From Fischerella muscicola PCC 7414 (GTDB taxonomy: Bacteria; Cyanobacteriota; Cyanobacteriia; Cyanobacteriales; Nostocaceae), in NCBI RefSeq assembly GCF_000317205.1, contig NZ_AJLK01000008.1, positions 1 through 43,021 on the forward strand: a stretch of 43,021 bases of DNA, read 5' to 3'. Position 1 is the stretch's first letter, and each line of letters begins with the position of its first letter. Both the position numbers and the translations under genes were made by a program. Below, in pieces: positions 1 to 8,880 of the stretch. Under the pieces are notes generated by a model. It ran no database searches, was not told where the DNA came from, and saw only the letters and a program-made list of their open reading frames with translations.

Positions 1-92
1 ACTAACCATCAACCAACAATCAACAACCAACCACTAACCACTAACCACTAACCACCAACCAACAACCACCAACCAACAACCACCAACCTAAT
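1..92. repeat. Heptamer STRR array
   Basis: Degenerate tandem 7-mers of the ACCACTA / ACCACCA / ACCAACA type run from the window edge to about position 92. This is the short tandemly repeated repetitive (STRR) class known from heterocystous cyanobacteria. There are no spacers, so it is not a CRISPR. The array continues off the left edge. Confidence 0.8.
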
Positions 93-186
93 TTCCTCCC
101 CTTCCCTCTGACTTGTGGGGGATGTGGGTGGTATGCTCTTTTTATAAGTTTTTAAGTAGTGTTACTTATTTTAGGAGATTATACTC

Positions 187-408
187 ATGAATTTATTAAT
201 GCAAGCAGCGGCACAAGCAGCTAATGAACCTCATTTTCCTTTCGCTTTTACTGCGGTTTATGTAATTGGCTTTATTGCTGCTGTCACAATTGGTTCAATT
301 GCTTGGTACAATTCCAAGCGTCCTGTAGGCTGGGAAGATAAAGAACGCCCCGACTTTGTTCCCAAAGTTGACAAAGACGAAACACCTGGTTTAGGTAAAC
401 CGAAATAG
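187..408 (+). CDS. Psb35-like photosystem II assembly small membrane protein
   Basis: This 73-residue protein has one predicted membrane helix (about residues 19-40, YVIGFIAAVTIGSIAW) followed by a charged, proline-rich tail ending in GLGKPK. The start is supported by a TTAGGAG Shine-Dalgarno about 9 nt upstream of the ATG. The helix followed by SKRPVGWEDKERPDF resembles the cyanobacterial small protein annotated as Psb35 (Ssl2148 family), reported to stabilise the CP47 assembly module and its high-light-inducible partners in the thylakoid. The assignment rests on recalled family resemblance, not an alignment. The safe fallback is a conserved cyanobacterial single-span protein. A TGGTCAA heptamer array follows the stop codon directly. 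Confidence 0.6.
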   Translation: MNLLMQAAAQAANEPHFPFAFTAVYVIGFIAAVTIGSIAWYNSKRPVGWEDKERPDFVPKVDKDETPGLGKPK

Positions 409-413
409 TCATT

Positions 414-448
414 TGGTCAATGGTCAATGGTCAATGGTCAATGGTCAA
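414..448. repeat. TGGTCAA heptamer array (5 copies)
   Basis: Five perfect consecutive TGGTCAA units lie between the stop of the Psb35-like gene and the convergent TerB gene. This is an STRR-type simple repeat with no coding potential. Confidence 0.9.
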
Positions 449-498
449 TAGTGAAAAATCTTGACTATAGACACTTGACAATGGACTTTTGACAATGA

Positions 499-924
499 TT
501 AATTTTGAATTTCAACCCAACGACGGTAAAGCTTTTGAATTTGTTTGAGAAGGGCATTTAATCCGGCTTGGGTTGATTGCTCTTGCGTGGATAATTGTTG
601 TAATTTCATCAGCAGTTTCGCTTCTTCTATTGCCACTTCATCATCACTGTAAATTAAACCACTGATGGCTTGAATGAGATTTTGGCAATCTTCCATACTC
701 GGATGCTCACCTAAATATTCCTTTACCCAGTCGTAGCATTCGATTGGCTTCACGGGAACTAATTCGTACAATAAAGGCTTAATATCTGGATCGCTAGCTA
801 CCCCCTTCTCTTGAGCGATTTGACGCAGATATTGCCTTTCTTCTGCTTGGATTCTGCCATCTATCCAAGCTGCTCCAATCAGAATTTTAACTAAGTTTTT
901 GACGTTACTGGAGTTCACTGACAT
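499..924 (-). CDS. TerB-domain protein
   Basis: The product is an all-helical protein of about 141 residues. The N-terminal stretch LVKILIGAAWIDGRIQAEER followed by a second acidic repeat (GLIYSDDEVAIEEAKLL) matches the TerB/DjlA-like fold, whose paired acidic loops are thought to bind metal. I chose the ATG at 924 over the adjacent in-frame GTG at 927 because a strong AGGAGG site lies 5 nt upstream. The family takes its name from tellurite resistance, but cyanobacterial single-domain members have no established substrate. The gene ends 54 bp upstream of the minus-strand rsmB start context on the same strand, so the order on that strand is rsmB then terB and co-transcription is possible. Confidence 0.75.
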   Translation of the reverse strand: MSVNSSNVKNLVKILIGAAWIDGRIQAEERQYLRQIAQEKGVASDPDIKPLLYELVPVKPIECYDWVKEYLGEHPSMEDCQNLIQAISGLIYSDDEVAIEEAKLLMKLQQLSTQEQSTQAGLNALLKQIQKLYRRWVEIQN

Positions 925-981
925 CACAGCCTCCTATAGTTGACTCTGCCCTCCTTGAAATCTTACAACTGCTAACAGTAT

Positions 982-2457
982 TCACCCTGAATTATTGGTT
1001 TTTCTTAAACGAACCATAAAAAAGCCATCCATGTCATGTTGATGGGGTAAAACTTTCACCCAGCCTTGTGACGTGGAATACCTATGAAAAGATACATTCT
1101 GACAAGGAGTCTCTATTTTCCAATCAGAGTTGTCTGTGAGAAAAGATTCTATGACGCTTTCATTTTCGGCTGGATGCAACGTACAGGTAGCATAAACTAG
1201 TACCCCTTCTTCTTTGACAAAAGTACTTGTATGTGATAATAATTCTTTCTGTAGAATGGAAAGTTCTTTGACTGAGTCTGGTGTTTGTCGCCAGCGCACA
1301 TCAGCATGGCGATGTAGAGTCCCTAAGCCAGAACAAGGTGCATCCAGTAAGACACGGTTAGCAGAGTTACGAAATTGAGATAAATTGCGGCTGTCACCAA
1401 TGCAAATTTCTATAGACTTGAAATAAAGCCGTTGCATATTTTCTTGAAGTTTCCGCATCCGGGAAGCAGTGCGATCGCACGCCCAAATTTTCCCCGTATC
1501 CTGCATTAACTCGGCAATATGAGTAGTTTTCCCACCGGGTGCAGCACAGGTATCAATCACTACTTCTTTCGGTTGGGGATCAAGAAAATGACCAACCAGT
1601 TGGGCGCTACTATCTTGGACACTCCACCAACCCTGACTAAAGCCAGGCAGATTTTGAATTTGACCAGGGTGACTCAACAATCGTAAAGCTTGTGGGAGGT
1701 GGGGAAGACGTTGACAGGAAACACCAGCCGCCTGCAATGCTGCTTCTACTGTTTCTAAATCAGCACGAAGTGGATTCACCCGCAAATCAATTGCTGGGGT
1801 TTGGTTCATCCAGATACACAGTTTCTCTGTTTCCATCACCCCAAATTGGTCTATCCAAACTTGAATTATCCAGTCAGGAAAACTGTGTAGAATACCCAAA
1901 CGTTCAACCGGGTTTTCTGGTAGCTGTAAGAAAGATGTGAGGAAAGAAAGACCCGGTGACGCAGAGAGTATTTCATCTATATTCCCAGTCTCCCCACCTC
2001 CCCACCTCCCCACCTCCTCTTCCATGACGCGAAGAAACTGCCGCAATAAACCATTCACAAAACCAGCCAGTCCCGCAAAACCATTGTCCTTGGCTAATTG
2101 CACGGTGGTATTCACAGCCGCACTAGGAGGAACTCTTTCTTGATACAGCAACTGGTATAAGCCTAAATGCAGAATCGTGCGGAGGTCTTTGGGTTGCTGA
2201 TGGGATTTCTTTTTGGCAAGTTGATCGATAATGGCATCGAGAGTGCGCTGTCTTCTGGTGCAGCCGTAGACTAATTCTGTGACTAAACGGCGATCGCTGA
2301 GTATCTTTGCACCAACTTCACCTTCTACTATGTCTGATTTTGCTAACACTCGGTCTAGTGCCACATCAGCATAAGCTCCCTTGTGGACTTCTCGCAAGGC
2401 AATAAAAGCTAGTTGCCGGGGTGAAATATTTTGATTTCTAGATTTTTGATGTTGCAA
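982..2457 (-). CDS. rsmB: 16S rRNA m5C967 methyltransferase RsmB
   Basis: This 491-residue enzyme methylates C967 of 16S rRNA using S-adenosylmethionine. An N-terminal NusB-like RNA-binding domain (about residues 12-145) precedes a Rossmann methyltransferase domain. The SAM motif CAAPGGKTTH, the DAPCSGLGT motif and the catalytic-cysteine motif ATCTLHPAENE are all present. Translation probably starts at TTG 2457, because the conserved ISPRQLAFIALREVHKGAYA segment begins about 10 residues later and no nearby upstream ATG is in frame. Residues about 148-155 are encoded by three copies of the octamer AGGTGGGG, giving a GRWGGG-rich linker between the two domains that is not normal for the family. 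Confidence 0.93.
   Translation of the reverse strand: MQHQKSRNQNISPRQLAFIALREVHKGAYADVALDRVLAKSDIVEGEVGAKILSDRRLVTELVYGCTRRQRTLDAIIDQLAKKKSHQQPKDLRTILHLGLYQLLYQERVPPSAAVNTTVQLAKDNGFAGLAGFVNGLLRQFLRVMEEEVGRWGGGETGNIDEILSASPGLSFLTSFLQLPENPVERLGILHSFPDWIIQVWIDQFGVMETEKLCIWMNQTPAIDLRVNPLRADLETVEAALQAAGVSCQRLPHLPQALRLLSHPGQIQNLPGFSQGWWSVQDSSAQLVGHFLDPQPKEVVIDTCAAPGGKTTHIAELMQDTGKIWACDRTASRMRKLQENMQRLYFKSIEICIGDSRNLSQFRNSANRVLLDAPCSGLGTLHRHADVRWRQTPDSVKELSILQKELLSHTSTFVKEEGVLVYATCTLHPAENESVIESFLTDNSDWKIETPCQNVSFHRYSTSQGWVKVLPHQHDMDGFFMVRLRKTNNSG
1992..2015. repeat. In-frame CCCCACCT octamer array inside rsmB
   Basis: Three perfect CCCCACCT octamers (24 nt, so 8 codons) sit inside the rsmB reading frame and keep it open. 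The same octamer (AGGTGGGG on the other strand) recurs in the intergenic array at about 37,512. Confidence 0.9.
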
Positions 2458-3077
2458 TGTAATTCTGAGTTCTTTTATACCAATTCTGAGATTTTTAAAT
2501 GATTAAATAAATTTTAAATTAATTTTCACCGATACTCTAACACCCCTATACTCATATACTCATCAATTTTTACTACAACTGCGGCTGTTAATTTATCACG
2601 AATTCAAAACATCATGTTTTTGTTTTAGGTATTTTTATTCTATTATTGTATTTTTATGAATTTGTCATCAAGACAAAGACTTTATTTTGGGTGCTTGGTC
2701 TTAATTGCTTTTATCTACTCTCTTAGTTGAATTTACTGATTGACCAGTAAATAAAAAAACTTAAATTGTCAATAAATCGGAATCTCCCACACAAGTATGA
2801 AGATAAAATTTAAGAAATTTTCTGTTCTTCATCGAAAAAAAATTAATATTAACAATAGCAACAAGCTATCCTAAAGCTATATAAATGTTTGGAGTATTTT
2901 TACTCAATGAAAACCGAATAGAGCGTAGGACACTCTCGACTAAATGACAACAGGGAGCATCAAGGGTCGATTTGGAAAAAGTGTACTATGTAGCAATTTT
3001 TCATTTTTTTACTTTTTTTCTTCTTTGTTAACTAAATTCATTTAGAGTTATCAGGATTAAAAGGTCAGTAGGCATCA
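2458..3077. other. AT-rich intergenic region between divergent rsmB and M1 peptidase
   Basis: This 620-bp stretch separates divergently transcribed genes and presumably carries both promoters. It is AT-rich with poly-T and poly-A runs. I saw no ORF with a credible start, no RNA gene and no palindromic repeat of the kinds found elsewhere in the window. Confidence 0.5.
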
Positions 3078-5672
3078 ATGTCTTATTATTTTTTTGATAC
3101 AGAAAATCATCGTTACAAATCTTTTGAACTGCCAGGGGCAAAACCACACTATAACCCTGATCGCCCCGGACAGGTTGAACATATTTTTCTGAATCTCGAT
3201 TTAGATATTCCCAACCAGAGCGTTCAAGGTAAGTGTAATATTACTTTATTGCCCATCCGTAACGGTATTGACCGTTTAATCTTGGATGCTGTTAACTTGA
3301 ACATTGAATCTGTGTTTGTGGATGAAGTACAGCAGAAATTTGATTACGACGGTGAAAAACTGTCGATTAAACTACATTCACCCACCCTTCTTCATCAACG
3401 GCTTGCGATCGCGATCGCCTACTCTGTCCAAAAGCCCCAACGGGGGATCTACTTCATCCAACCAAATAAACATTATCCCCACAAACCCACCCAAGTTTGG
3501 ACACAGGGTGAAGATGAAGACTCACGCTTCTGGTTTCCTTGCTTTGACTATCCAGGACAGCTGTCTACTTCCGAAATTCGTGTCCGTGTTCCCAAACCAC
3601 TGATTGCCATTTCCAACGGAGAACTCATTGCTACAGAAGCAGACGGTGATTATAAAATATATCACTGGTCGCAGCAGCAAATTCATCCTACCTATTTGAT
3701 GACATTGGCGGTAGGTGACTTTGCGGAAATTCGCGATGAATGGAACGGCATACCTGTTACATACTACGTAGAAAAGGGACGGGAAGCAGACGCCAAACGC
3801 AGTATGGGCAAAACTCCCCGGATGATGGATTTTCTCAGCGAAAAATATGGCTATGTTTACGCCTACCCCAAGTATGCCCAAGTCTGCGTTGATGATTTCA
3901 TCTTTGGTGGCATGGAAAACACTTCCACCACACTGTTAACAGATAGATGTTTGCTGGATGCAAAAGCAGCATTAGATAACCGCAACACAGAAAGTTTAGT
4001 AGTCCACGAACTGGCACACCAATGGTTTGGTGATTTAGTTGTCATCAAGCACTGGTCACATGCTTGGGTAAAAGAAGGTATGGCCTCTTATTCTGAAGTA
4101 ATGTGGACAGAGCATGAGTACGGTGCAGATGAAGCAGCTTACTACCGTTTAGGAGAAGCCCGCAGCTATCTAGCAGAAGATAGCAGTCGCTATCGCCGTC
4201 CGATGGTGACACACATCTACCGAGAAGCGATCGAACTTTATGACCGCCACATCTATGAAAAAGGTTCTTGTGTATATCACATGATCCGTACGGAGTTGGG
4301 CGACGAAATGTTTTGGCAAGCAATGCAGACATTTGTACAGGATAATGCCCATAAAACCGTAGAAACAATAGATTTACTCCGGGCGATCGAAAAGGCAACT
4401 GGGCGTAATTTATTATTCCTGTTTGATCAGTATGTTTTTAGAGGTGGGCACCCTGATTTCAAAGTGGCATACTCTTGGGATGGCGATGCTAACTTAGCTA
4501 AAGTGACGGTGACTCAAACCCAAGCATCATCTGATAAGAATGGTAGTAGCAGTTATTTATTTGACCTGCGAATTCCCATTGGTTTTGGTTATGCCGAAAA
4601 TGGTGCTACTGCGGAATTAAAAATTTTCAAGGTACGGGTTCACGAACGTGAACAAGCTTTCTATTTTCCACTAGAAGAGAAACCGCTGTTTGTCAGCTTT
4701 GATGTGGGGAATAATTTCTTGAAAACTGTTGCTTTGGAGTACCCAGTACCAGAGTTAAAAGCACAGTTAGAATTTGATCCCAATCCAATTTCGCGCATTT
4801 ATGCAGCGGAAGCCTTGGCGAAAAAAGGAGGATTAGAAGTCCTCAAAGCACTAGAAACAGCACTGCAAAAAGATCCTTTTTGGGGTGTGCGTGCAGAAGT
4901 AGCTGCCCAAATAGCAGAAATTAAGTTAGACCAAACCTTTGATGCTTTAGTGCTAGGGTTAAAAGATGATAATCCCCATGTACGTCGAGCTGTAGTAGAA
5001 GCACTGGCAAAAATCAAAACCTACGCCAGTTATAAGGCTATCAAAGAAGTAGTTGAGAATGGAGATGGCAGCTACTATGTAGAAGCTGCCGCAGCCCGGG
5101 CAGTTGGTACAATTGCAGCCGCGAGTTTGGAAGACAAACCCAAAGAAGAAAAAGTTTTGAAACTGCTAAAAACAGTTTTAGAAGAAAAAGCTGGTTGGAA
5201 TGAAGTAGTACGCAGTGGGGCGATCGCTGGTTTAGCCAAACTCAAAACTTCCGAAGCAGCCTTAAATCTGATTTTGGAATACACCAAAATAGGTGTTCCC
5301 CAGGCTTTGCGCTTGACAGCAATTCGGGCATTAGGTACAGTCTCTGTCGGTCAAACTCCTGCCAATATAGAGCGAATCTTAGACCATTTGGCAGAACTTG
5401 CTAAAGAAAGATTCTTCTTAACTCAAGTGGCGGTAGTGACAGCCTTGGGAAATATGGAAACTCCCAAAGCCATCAGTATCTTGCAATCCCTTGGCGATCA
5501 AACAGCAGATGGGCGTGTACGCCGCTATGCGGCAGAAGAAATTGCCAAAGTGCAAAAGAATATTGGTACAGACAGCGCAGTTAAACAACTGCGCGAGGAA
5601 CTTGATCAACTCAAACAACAAAATCAAGAACTGAGAAGTCGTTTGGAAAATTTAGAAGCGAAGGCGAAGTAG
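3078..5672 (+). CDS. M1-family zinc aminopeptidase with C-terminal HEAT repeats
   Basis: This 864-residue metallopeptidase removes N-terminal residues from peptides. An M1 N-terminal beta domain leads to the exopeptidase motif GGMEN (277-281) and the zinc site HELAHQWFGD, with H310, E311 and H314 and the third ligand E333 in WVKEGMASYSE (the HExxH-18-E spacing is met). From about residue 575 to 820 the chain is helical HEAT/armadillo-like repeats (for example NPHVRRAVVEALAKI). The last 35 residues form a predicted coiled coil rich in Q, E and L. No signal peptide is visible, so it is probably cytoplasmic. The ATG at 3078 directly precedes the conserved FFDTENHRYKSFELPG opening. Confidence 0.9.
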   Translation: MSYYFFDTENHRYKSFELPGAKPHYNPDRPGQVEHIFLNLDLDIPNQSVQGKCNITLLPIRNGIDRLILDAVNLNIESVFVDEVQQKFDYDGEKLSIKLHSPTLLHQRLAIAIAYSVQKPQRGIYFIQPNKHYPHKPTQVWTQGEDEDSRFWFPCFDYPGQLSTSEIRVRVPKPLIAISNGELIATEADGDYKIYHWSQQQIHPTYLMTLAVGDFAEIRDEWNGIPVTYYVEKGREADAKRSMGKTPRMMDFLSEKYGYVYAYPKYAQVCVDDFIFGGMENTSTTLLTDRCLLDAKAALDNRNTESLVVHELAHQWFGDLVVIKHWSHAWVKEGMASYSEVMWTEHEYGADEAAYYRLGEARSYLAEDSSRYRRPMVTHIYREAIELYDRHIYEKGSCVYHMIRTELGDEMFWQAMQTFVQDNAHKTVETIDLLRAIEKATGRNLLFLFDQYVFRGGHPDFKVAYSWDGDANLAKVTVTQTQASSDKNGSSSYLFDLRIPIGFGYAENGATAELKIFKVRVHEREQAFYFPLEEKPLFVSFDVGNNFLKTVALEYPVPELKAQLEFDPNPISRIYAAEALAKKGGLEVLKALETALQKDPFWGVRAEVAAQIAEIKLDQTFDALVLGLKDDNPHVRRAVVEALAKIKTYASYKAIKEVVENGDGSYYVEAAAARAVGTIAAASLEDKPKEEKVLKLLKTVLEEKAGWNEVVRSGAIAGLAKLKTSEAALNLILEYTKIGVPQALRLTAIRALGTVSVGQTPANIERILDHLAELAKERFFLTQVAVVTALGNMETPKAISILQSLGDQTADGRVRRYAAEEIAKVQKNIGTDSAVKQLREELDQLKQQNQELRSRLENLEAKAK

Positions 5673-5743
5673 TTGTTTGTTGGTGGTTGGTGGTTGATGG
5701 TTGGTAGTTCCAAACAACAACCAACTGCCAACCATCAACCCTA

Positions 5744-6808
5744 TTACAACAATTCCATAAATCGGGGATCACTTTGTAAAGTTTTCAGGATTTGCTTGAT
5801 TTCTTGAGTACGGTCTTTTTTGACAACAAGAGTAACATTGCGATCGCGTACAATTACTACATCTTCTAGACCAATAGTGACAACTACCTCATCAGCATTG
5901 TTAGTATAAACAATAGCACCCTTAGTATCTAACCCCACATGAGTACCTAGTTCTACATTTGGGCTATCTTCTTTTTTTAATAAACGTTCGATCGCATTCC
6001 AATCACCTAAGTCATCCCAGCCAAAATCTACTGGTAAGACATGTGTCAAATTCGTTTTTTCCATGAGCGCATAGTCTATACTCTTCTTAGGTAACTGGGG
6101 ATAGATATCAGGGCCGTGCTGTATCAACGGTTCAATAATTTCTGGGGCGTGGATATGCAGTTCCTTGAGAACAACACCCGCCCGGAAAATAAACATCCCG
6201 CTATTCCAGCTAAAACGTCCCGTCGCGAGAAAATTTTCTGCCGTTTGACGGTCAGGCTTTTCAGTAAAGCGGTTGACATGATAAGCTGGCAAGTCATTAA
6301 AGCAACCAATCTTTTCGCCTTGTTCTATGTAACCGTAGCCAGTTGATGGAAAGGTGGGCTTGATCCCCAGTGTGACAATTGCTGCTGTGTTTGCTGCTAG
6401 TTCAATTGCTGCATTTATTGTGTGTGCAAAAACATTTTGGTCAGCAATCCAGTGGTCAGCAGGGAAAAAGCCGATAATAGCGTCATCCCCGTGACGCTTT
6501 TTGATTTCCAAGCTTGTCCAAGCAACTGCTGCGGCTGTGTCCCTTCCCTGAGACTCGACTAGCAAGTTATTCGGTGGTAGTTCGGGCAGTTGTTCCTTAA
6601 CTCCTTGGGCTATCTGACTAGAAGTAATAACCAACAAGCGATCCCAACCGCCTGCTAGTGGTAGCAGTCGATCAGCCGTTGCTTGTAGAAGACTTCTAGA
6701 GCTACCATCTAGGTTCAAAAATTGTTTGGGTCGATTTTGGCGACTTAAGGGCCAAAAACGTTCACCTTTACCACCAGCAAGAATTACAGGGAACAATGCT
6801 CTAGTCAT
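5744..6808 (-). CDS. Mannose-1-phosphate guanylyltransferase (GDP-mannose pyrophosphorylase)
   Basis: This 354-residue nucleotidyltransferase makes GDP-mannose from mannose-1-phosphate and GTP, feeding polysaccharide and glycan synthesis. The signature PVILAGGKGERFWPLSR, followed by PKQFLNL, is the nucleotide-binding loop. FFPADHWI, FTEKPDRQTAENF and DFGWDDLGDWNAI match the mannose-1-phosphate GTase core. It is the short monofunctional form without a phosphomannose isomerase domain. The ATG lies 118 bp from the divergent LCP gene, so the two promoters share one short intergenic region. The functional link, sugar nucleotide supply beside an envelope glycopolymer transferase, is inferred. Confidence 0.9.
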   Translation of the reverse strand: MTRALFPVILAGGKGERFWPLSRQNRPKQFLNLDGSSRSLLQATADRLLPLAGGWDRLLVITSSQIAQGVKEQLPELPPNNLLVESQGRDTAAAVAWTSLEIKKRHGDDAIIGFFPADHWIADQNVFAHTINAAIELAANTAAIVTLGIKPTFPSTGYGYIEQGEKIGCFNDLPAYHVNRFTEKPDRQTAENFLATGRFSWNSGMFIFRAGVVLKELHIHAPEIIEPLIQHGPDIYPQLPKKSIDYALMEKTNLTHVLPVDFGWDDLGDWNAIERLLKKEDSPNVELGTHVGLDTKGAIVYTNNADEVVVTIGLEDVVIVRDRNVTLVVKKDRTQEIKQILKTLQSDPRFMELL

Positions 6809-6926
6809 GTTGTCATAGAAACTTACTCAAGAACACTACTAAGTGTACTGTGGTCTTCATCACTGGCAAGATTGGTTGCTTAGATTAACATTAGGTTTAG
6901 GGAGTGGATGAGTGGGGAGATAGTTT

Positions 6927-8366
6927 GTGGTAAAACAAGTAGCACAGATCAAAAATCAGGGTAAATCTCAACAAGCACAAAAATCTACTGATGAGGCAAA
7001 CTCACAGCAACAAGCGAATGTATCATCTCAGTTTGTAGAATCTGTAGGTTCCATACCCAGCCAACTTTATCAAAGGTTGGGTTTGGCTATGCCTCGGTGG
7101 CTATTTTGGCTGTTGACAATAGTTGTAGGGATCACACTTTCAGGGTTATTAGTATCGACTTTAGCGCTTTGGACTCCGCTCTGGAGCGACATAGATCGAA
7201 CAGACGAAGAGTTAGGTATGGGCGGGCCAGACGCAGAAAAAACGCCATTACCAGGGGAGATTTGGAGCAATATTTCTCAATATAAGCTCACACGCCCAAT
7301 GAATATTTTGATTATGGGTGTCGAACCTGTCCGTGGTAGCGTTAATGGTTCTCCAGAAAGTTATGCTGGTAGCAGCGATACGATGTTGTTGGTAAGGCTA
7401 AACCCAGAAAACAATACCATACGCGTGCTTTCGATTCCCAGGGATACCATGATTGCGATCCCAGAATCAAAGGGATTAACTAAAGTATCCCAAGCCAACG
7501 CCCAAGGGGGGCCAGTTTTGGCGGCGCGGGTTGTGAGTCGGACTCTGAGTAATGCACCCATTGATCGCTACATCCGTATTTCTACTAGTGGGTTACGGCA
7601 GTTAGTAGATCAGTTGGGTGGCGTAGAAGTGTTTGTTCCCAAACCAATGGAATACAAAGACTCCGCTGGTAAGTTTTCAATTAATTTAGTCAGTGGTTGG
7701 CAAACTCTTAACGGTGAACAAGCTGAACAGTTTGTACGTTACCGTGAAGCTAACACAGGGGATCTCGCAAGAGTACAGCGACAGCAAGCATTGCTGATGG
7801 GGTTACGCGAACGCTTGTTTAGTCCCACGGTTTTACCCAGGTTGCCACAGTTAGTCCACATTATGGGCAAGTACTTTGACACAAACCTGAAAGTCGAAGA
7901 GATGATGGCACTGGTCAACTTCTCTTTGAACATGGAACGGGATAATTTCCAAATGACCATGCTACCAGGTATTTTTAGTCGTTTAAGTGCAGACCCGGAT
8001 AGTTATTGGTTGAATTTAACTGGAAAAGTTGACCTGCTCAATAATTATACTGGAGTAAGTATAGGTGGTCTGAAACCAGATACGCGATCGCTACCTAGTC
8101 TAAAAATTGCTATTCAAAATGCCTCCAATCAACCCCAGCTAACTGGCAAGGTGATCAACTCTCTTAAAAGCAAAGGCTTCAAAAACGTTTACACTACCTC
8201 AGATTGGCCTGACGGGCGTAGCGAAACTAAGATTATTGCCCAAAAAGGCAACCGCCAAGCCGCAGAACAACTGCAAAAAATCTTGGGTTTGGGAACTATT
8301 GAAGTCTCAGCAACGGGTGACATAGAATCTGATCTCACTATTAGAATTGGAAAAGATTGGAAGTAG
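6927..8366 (+). CDS. LytR-CpsA-Psr (LCP) family envelope protein
   Basis: This 479-residue membrane-anchored protein starts at GTG. A hydrophilic Q/S-rich N-terminus precedes one membrane helix (about 57-82). The extracytoplasmic LCP domain (about 125-300) shows the SSDTMLLVRLNP, VLSIPRDTM and FVRYREA...DLARVQRQQ motifs, with the conserved Asp and Arg residues that bind the polyprenyl pyrophosphate substrate. A C-terminal LytR_C-like domain (about 385-477, LKIAIQNAS onward) completes the usual architecture. LCP proteins transfer glycopolymers from lipid carriers to the cell wall. In cyanobacteria the precise acceptor is not established. Confidence 0.9.
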   Translation: MVKQVAQIKNQGKSQQAQKSTDEANSQQQANVSSQFVESVGSIPSQLYQRLGLAMPRWLFWLLTIVVGITLSGLLVSTLALWTPLWSDIDRTDEELGMGGPDAEKTPLPGEIWSNISQYKLTRPMNILIMGVEPVRGSVNGSPESYAGSSDTMLLVRLNPENNTIRVLSIPRDTMIAIPESKGLTKVSQANAQGGPVLAARVVSRTLSNAPIDRYIRISTSGLRQLVDQLGGVEVFVPKPMEYKDSAGKFSINLVSGWQTLNGEQAEQFVRYREANTGDLARVQRQQALLMGLRERLFSPTVLPRLPQLVHIMGKYFDTNLKVEEMMALVNFSLNMERDNFQMTMLPGIFSRLSADPDSYWLNLTGKVDLLNNYTGVSIGGLKPDTRSLPSLKIAIQNASNQPQLTGKVINSLKSKGFKNVYTTSDWPDGRSETKIIAQKGNRQAAEQLQKILGLGTIEVSATGDIESDLTIRIGKDWK

Positions 8367-8438
8367 TCATTTGTTAGTTGTTAGTAGTTGATGGTTGTTT
8401 GGAATCACCACCAACTACCAACAAACAACACTGCTGTT

Positions 8439-8546
8439 ATGTCAAAAATTTTGCTGCGCTTGTTAGGCTTAATTTTGATTTTGGCTCTTGCATTTTTATG
8501 GGTAATGCTAAATGCCAAACCTGCTATTTCTTCTAAGAAGAAGTGA
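8439..8546 (+). CDS. Small single-span membrane protein (35 aa)
   Basis: The ORF begins ATG TCA AAA and encodes a short positively charged start (MSKILLRLLG), one membrane helix (LILILALAFLWVML) and a basic tail ending SSKKK. This is the layout of a genuine small membrane protein with inside-positive charge. I do not recognise it. The stop codon abuts a MITE-like element whose left end (TACCAATT) starts one base after the TGA, so the C-terminus may have been altered by that insertion. Confidence 0.4.
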   Translation: MSKILLRLLGLILILALAFLWVMLNAKPAISSKKK

Positions 8547-8647
8547 TACCAATTCCCTTTAAACATGAAACATATTTGTGTTATAGAGACGTGCCATGGC
8601 ACGTCTGGTACAGGATTTAAATGTATCGTGATTAACGTGAAATGGTA
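8547..8647. mobile_element. MITE-like element with TACCA termini and 20-bp palindrome
   Basis: The left end TACCAATTCCCTTT and the right end (TACCATTTCACG on the other strand) form imperfect terminal inverted repeats about 100 bp apart. Inside, at 8587-8606, is the perfect 20-bp palindrome AGACGTGCCATGGCACGTCT. A TGA trinucleotide flanks both sides, compatible with a very short target duplication. It has no coding capacity and would have to be moved by a transposase supplied in trans. Confidence 0.55.
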
Positions 8648-8669
8648 TGAGATAGAGGTAAATAATTAG

Positions 8670-8771
8670 TATAGCAATCCTACTGATCTGTAAAAATTGA
8701 AAGAGCCATATCCCCGACTTATAAAAGAAGTCGGGGATATTGTTGTTCACGAATGATTTAGAAATGCTATA
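8670..8771. mobile_element. MITE-like element carrying GTCGGGG hairpin, copy 1
   Basis: The ends TATAGCAATCCTA (left) and TATAGCATTTCTA (right, other strand) are imperfect terminal inverted repeats, 102 bp in total. The centre is a perfect 13-bp stem, ATATCCCCGACTT / AAGTCGGGGATAT, at 8709-8741. The right flank (TTGTTGTTCACGAATGATTT) also matches copy 5 at 40,785-40,803 with a few changes, so the two belong to one subfamily. It lies 22 bp from the preceding MITE. Confidence 0.6.
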
Positions 8772-8880
8772 TTATTTGCTAATACTGTAAAGTACGTTTT
8801 CAGTCTCACTTGTTTACTTTTTATTTTTTTCTGGCAATGAGGCAAAAGTTAAGACATTTCTTCAGGTCATTTTATTTGTT

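Noticed and set aside
1-92. Repeat array at the left edge as a CRISPR
   Set aside because: Units are contiguous 7-mers with no spacers and no cas genes in the window.
3522-4398. Several minus-strand open frames opposite the M1 peptidase
   Set aside because: They are antisense shadows of a clearly coding gene with intact catalytic motifs, and they lack ribosome sites and family resemblance.
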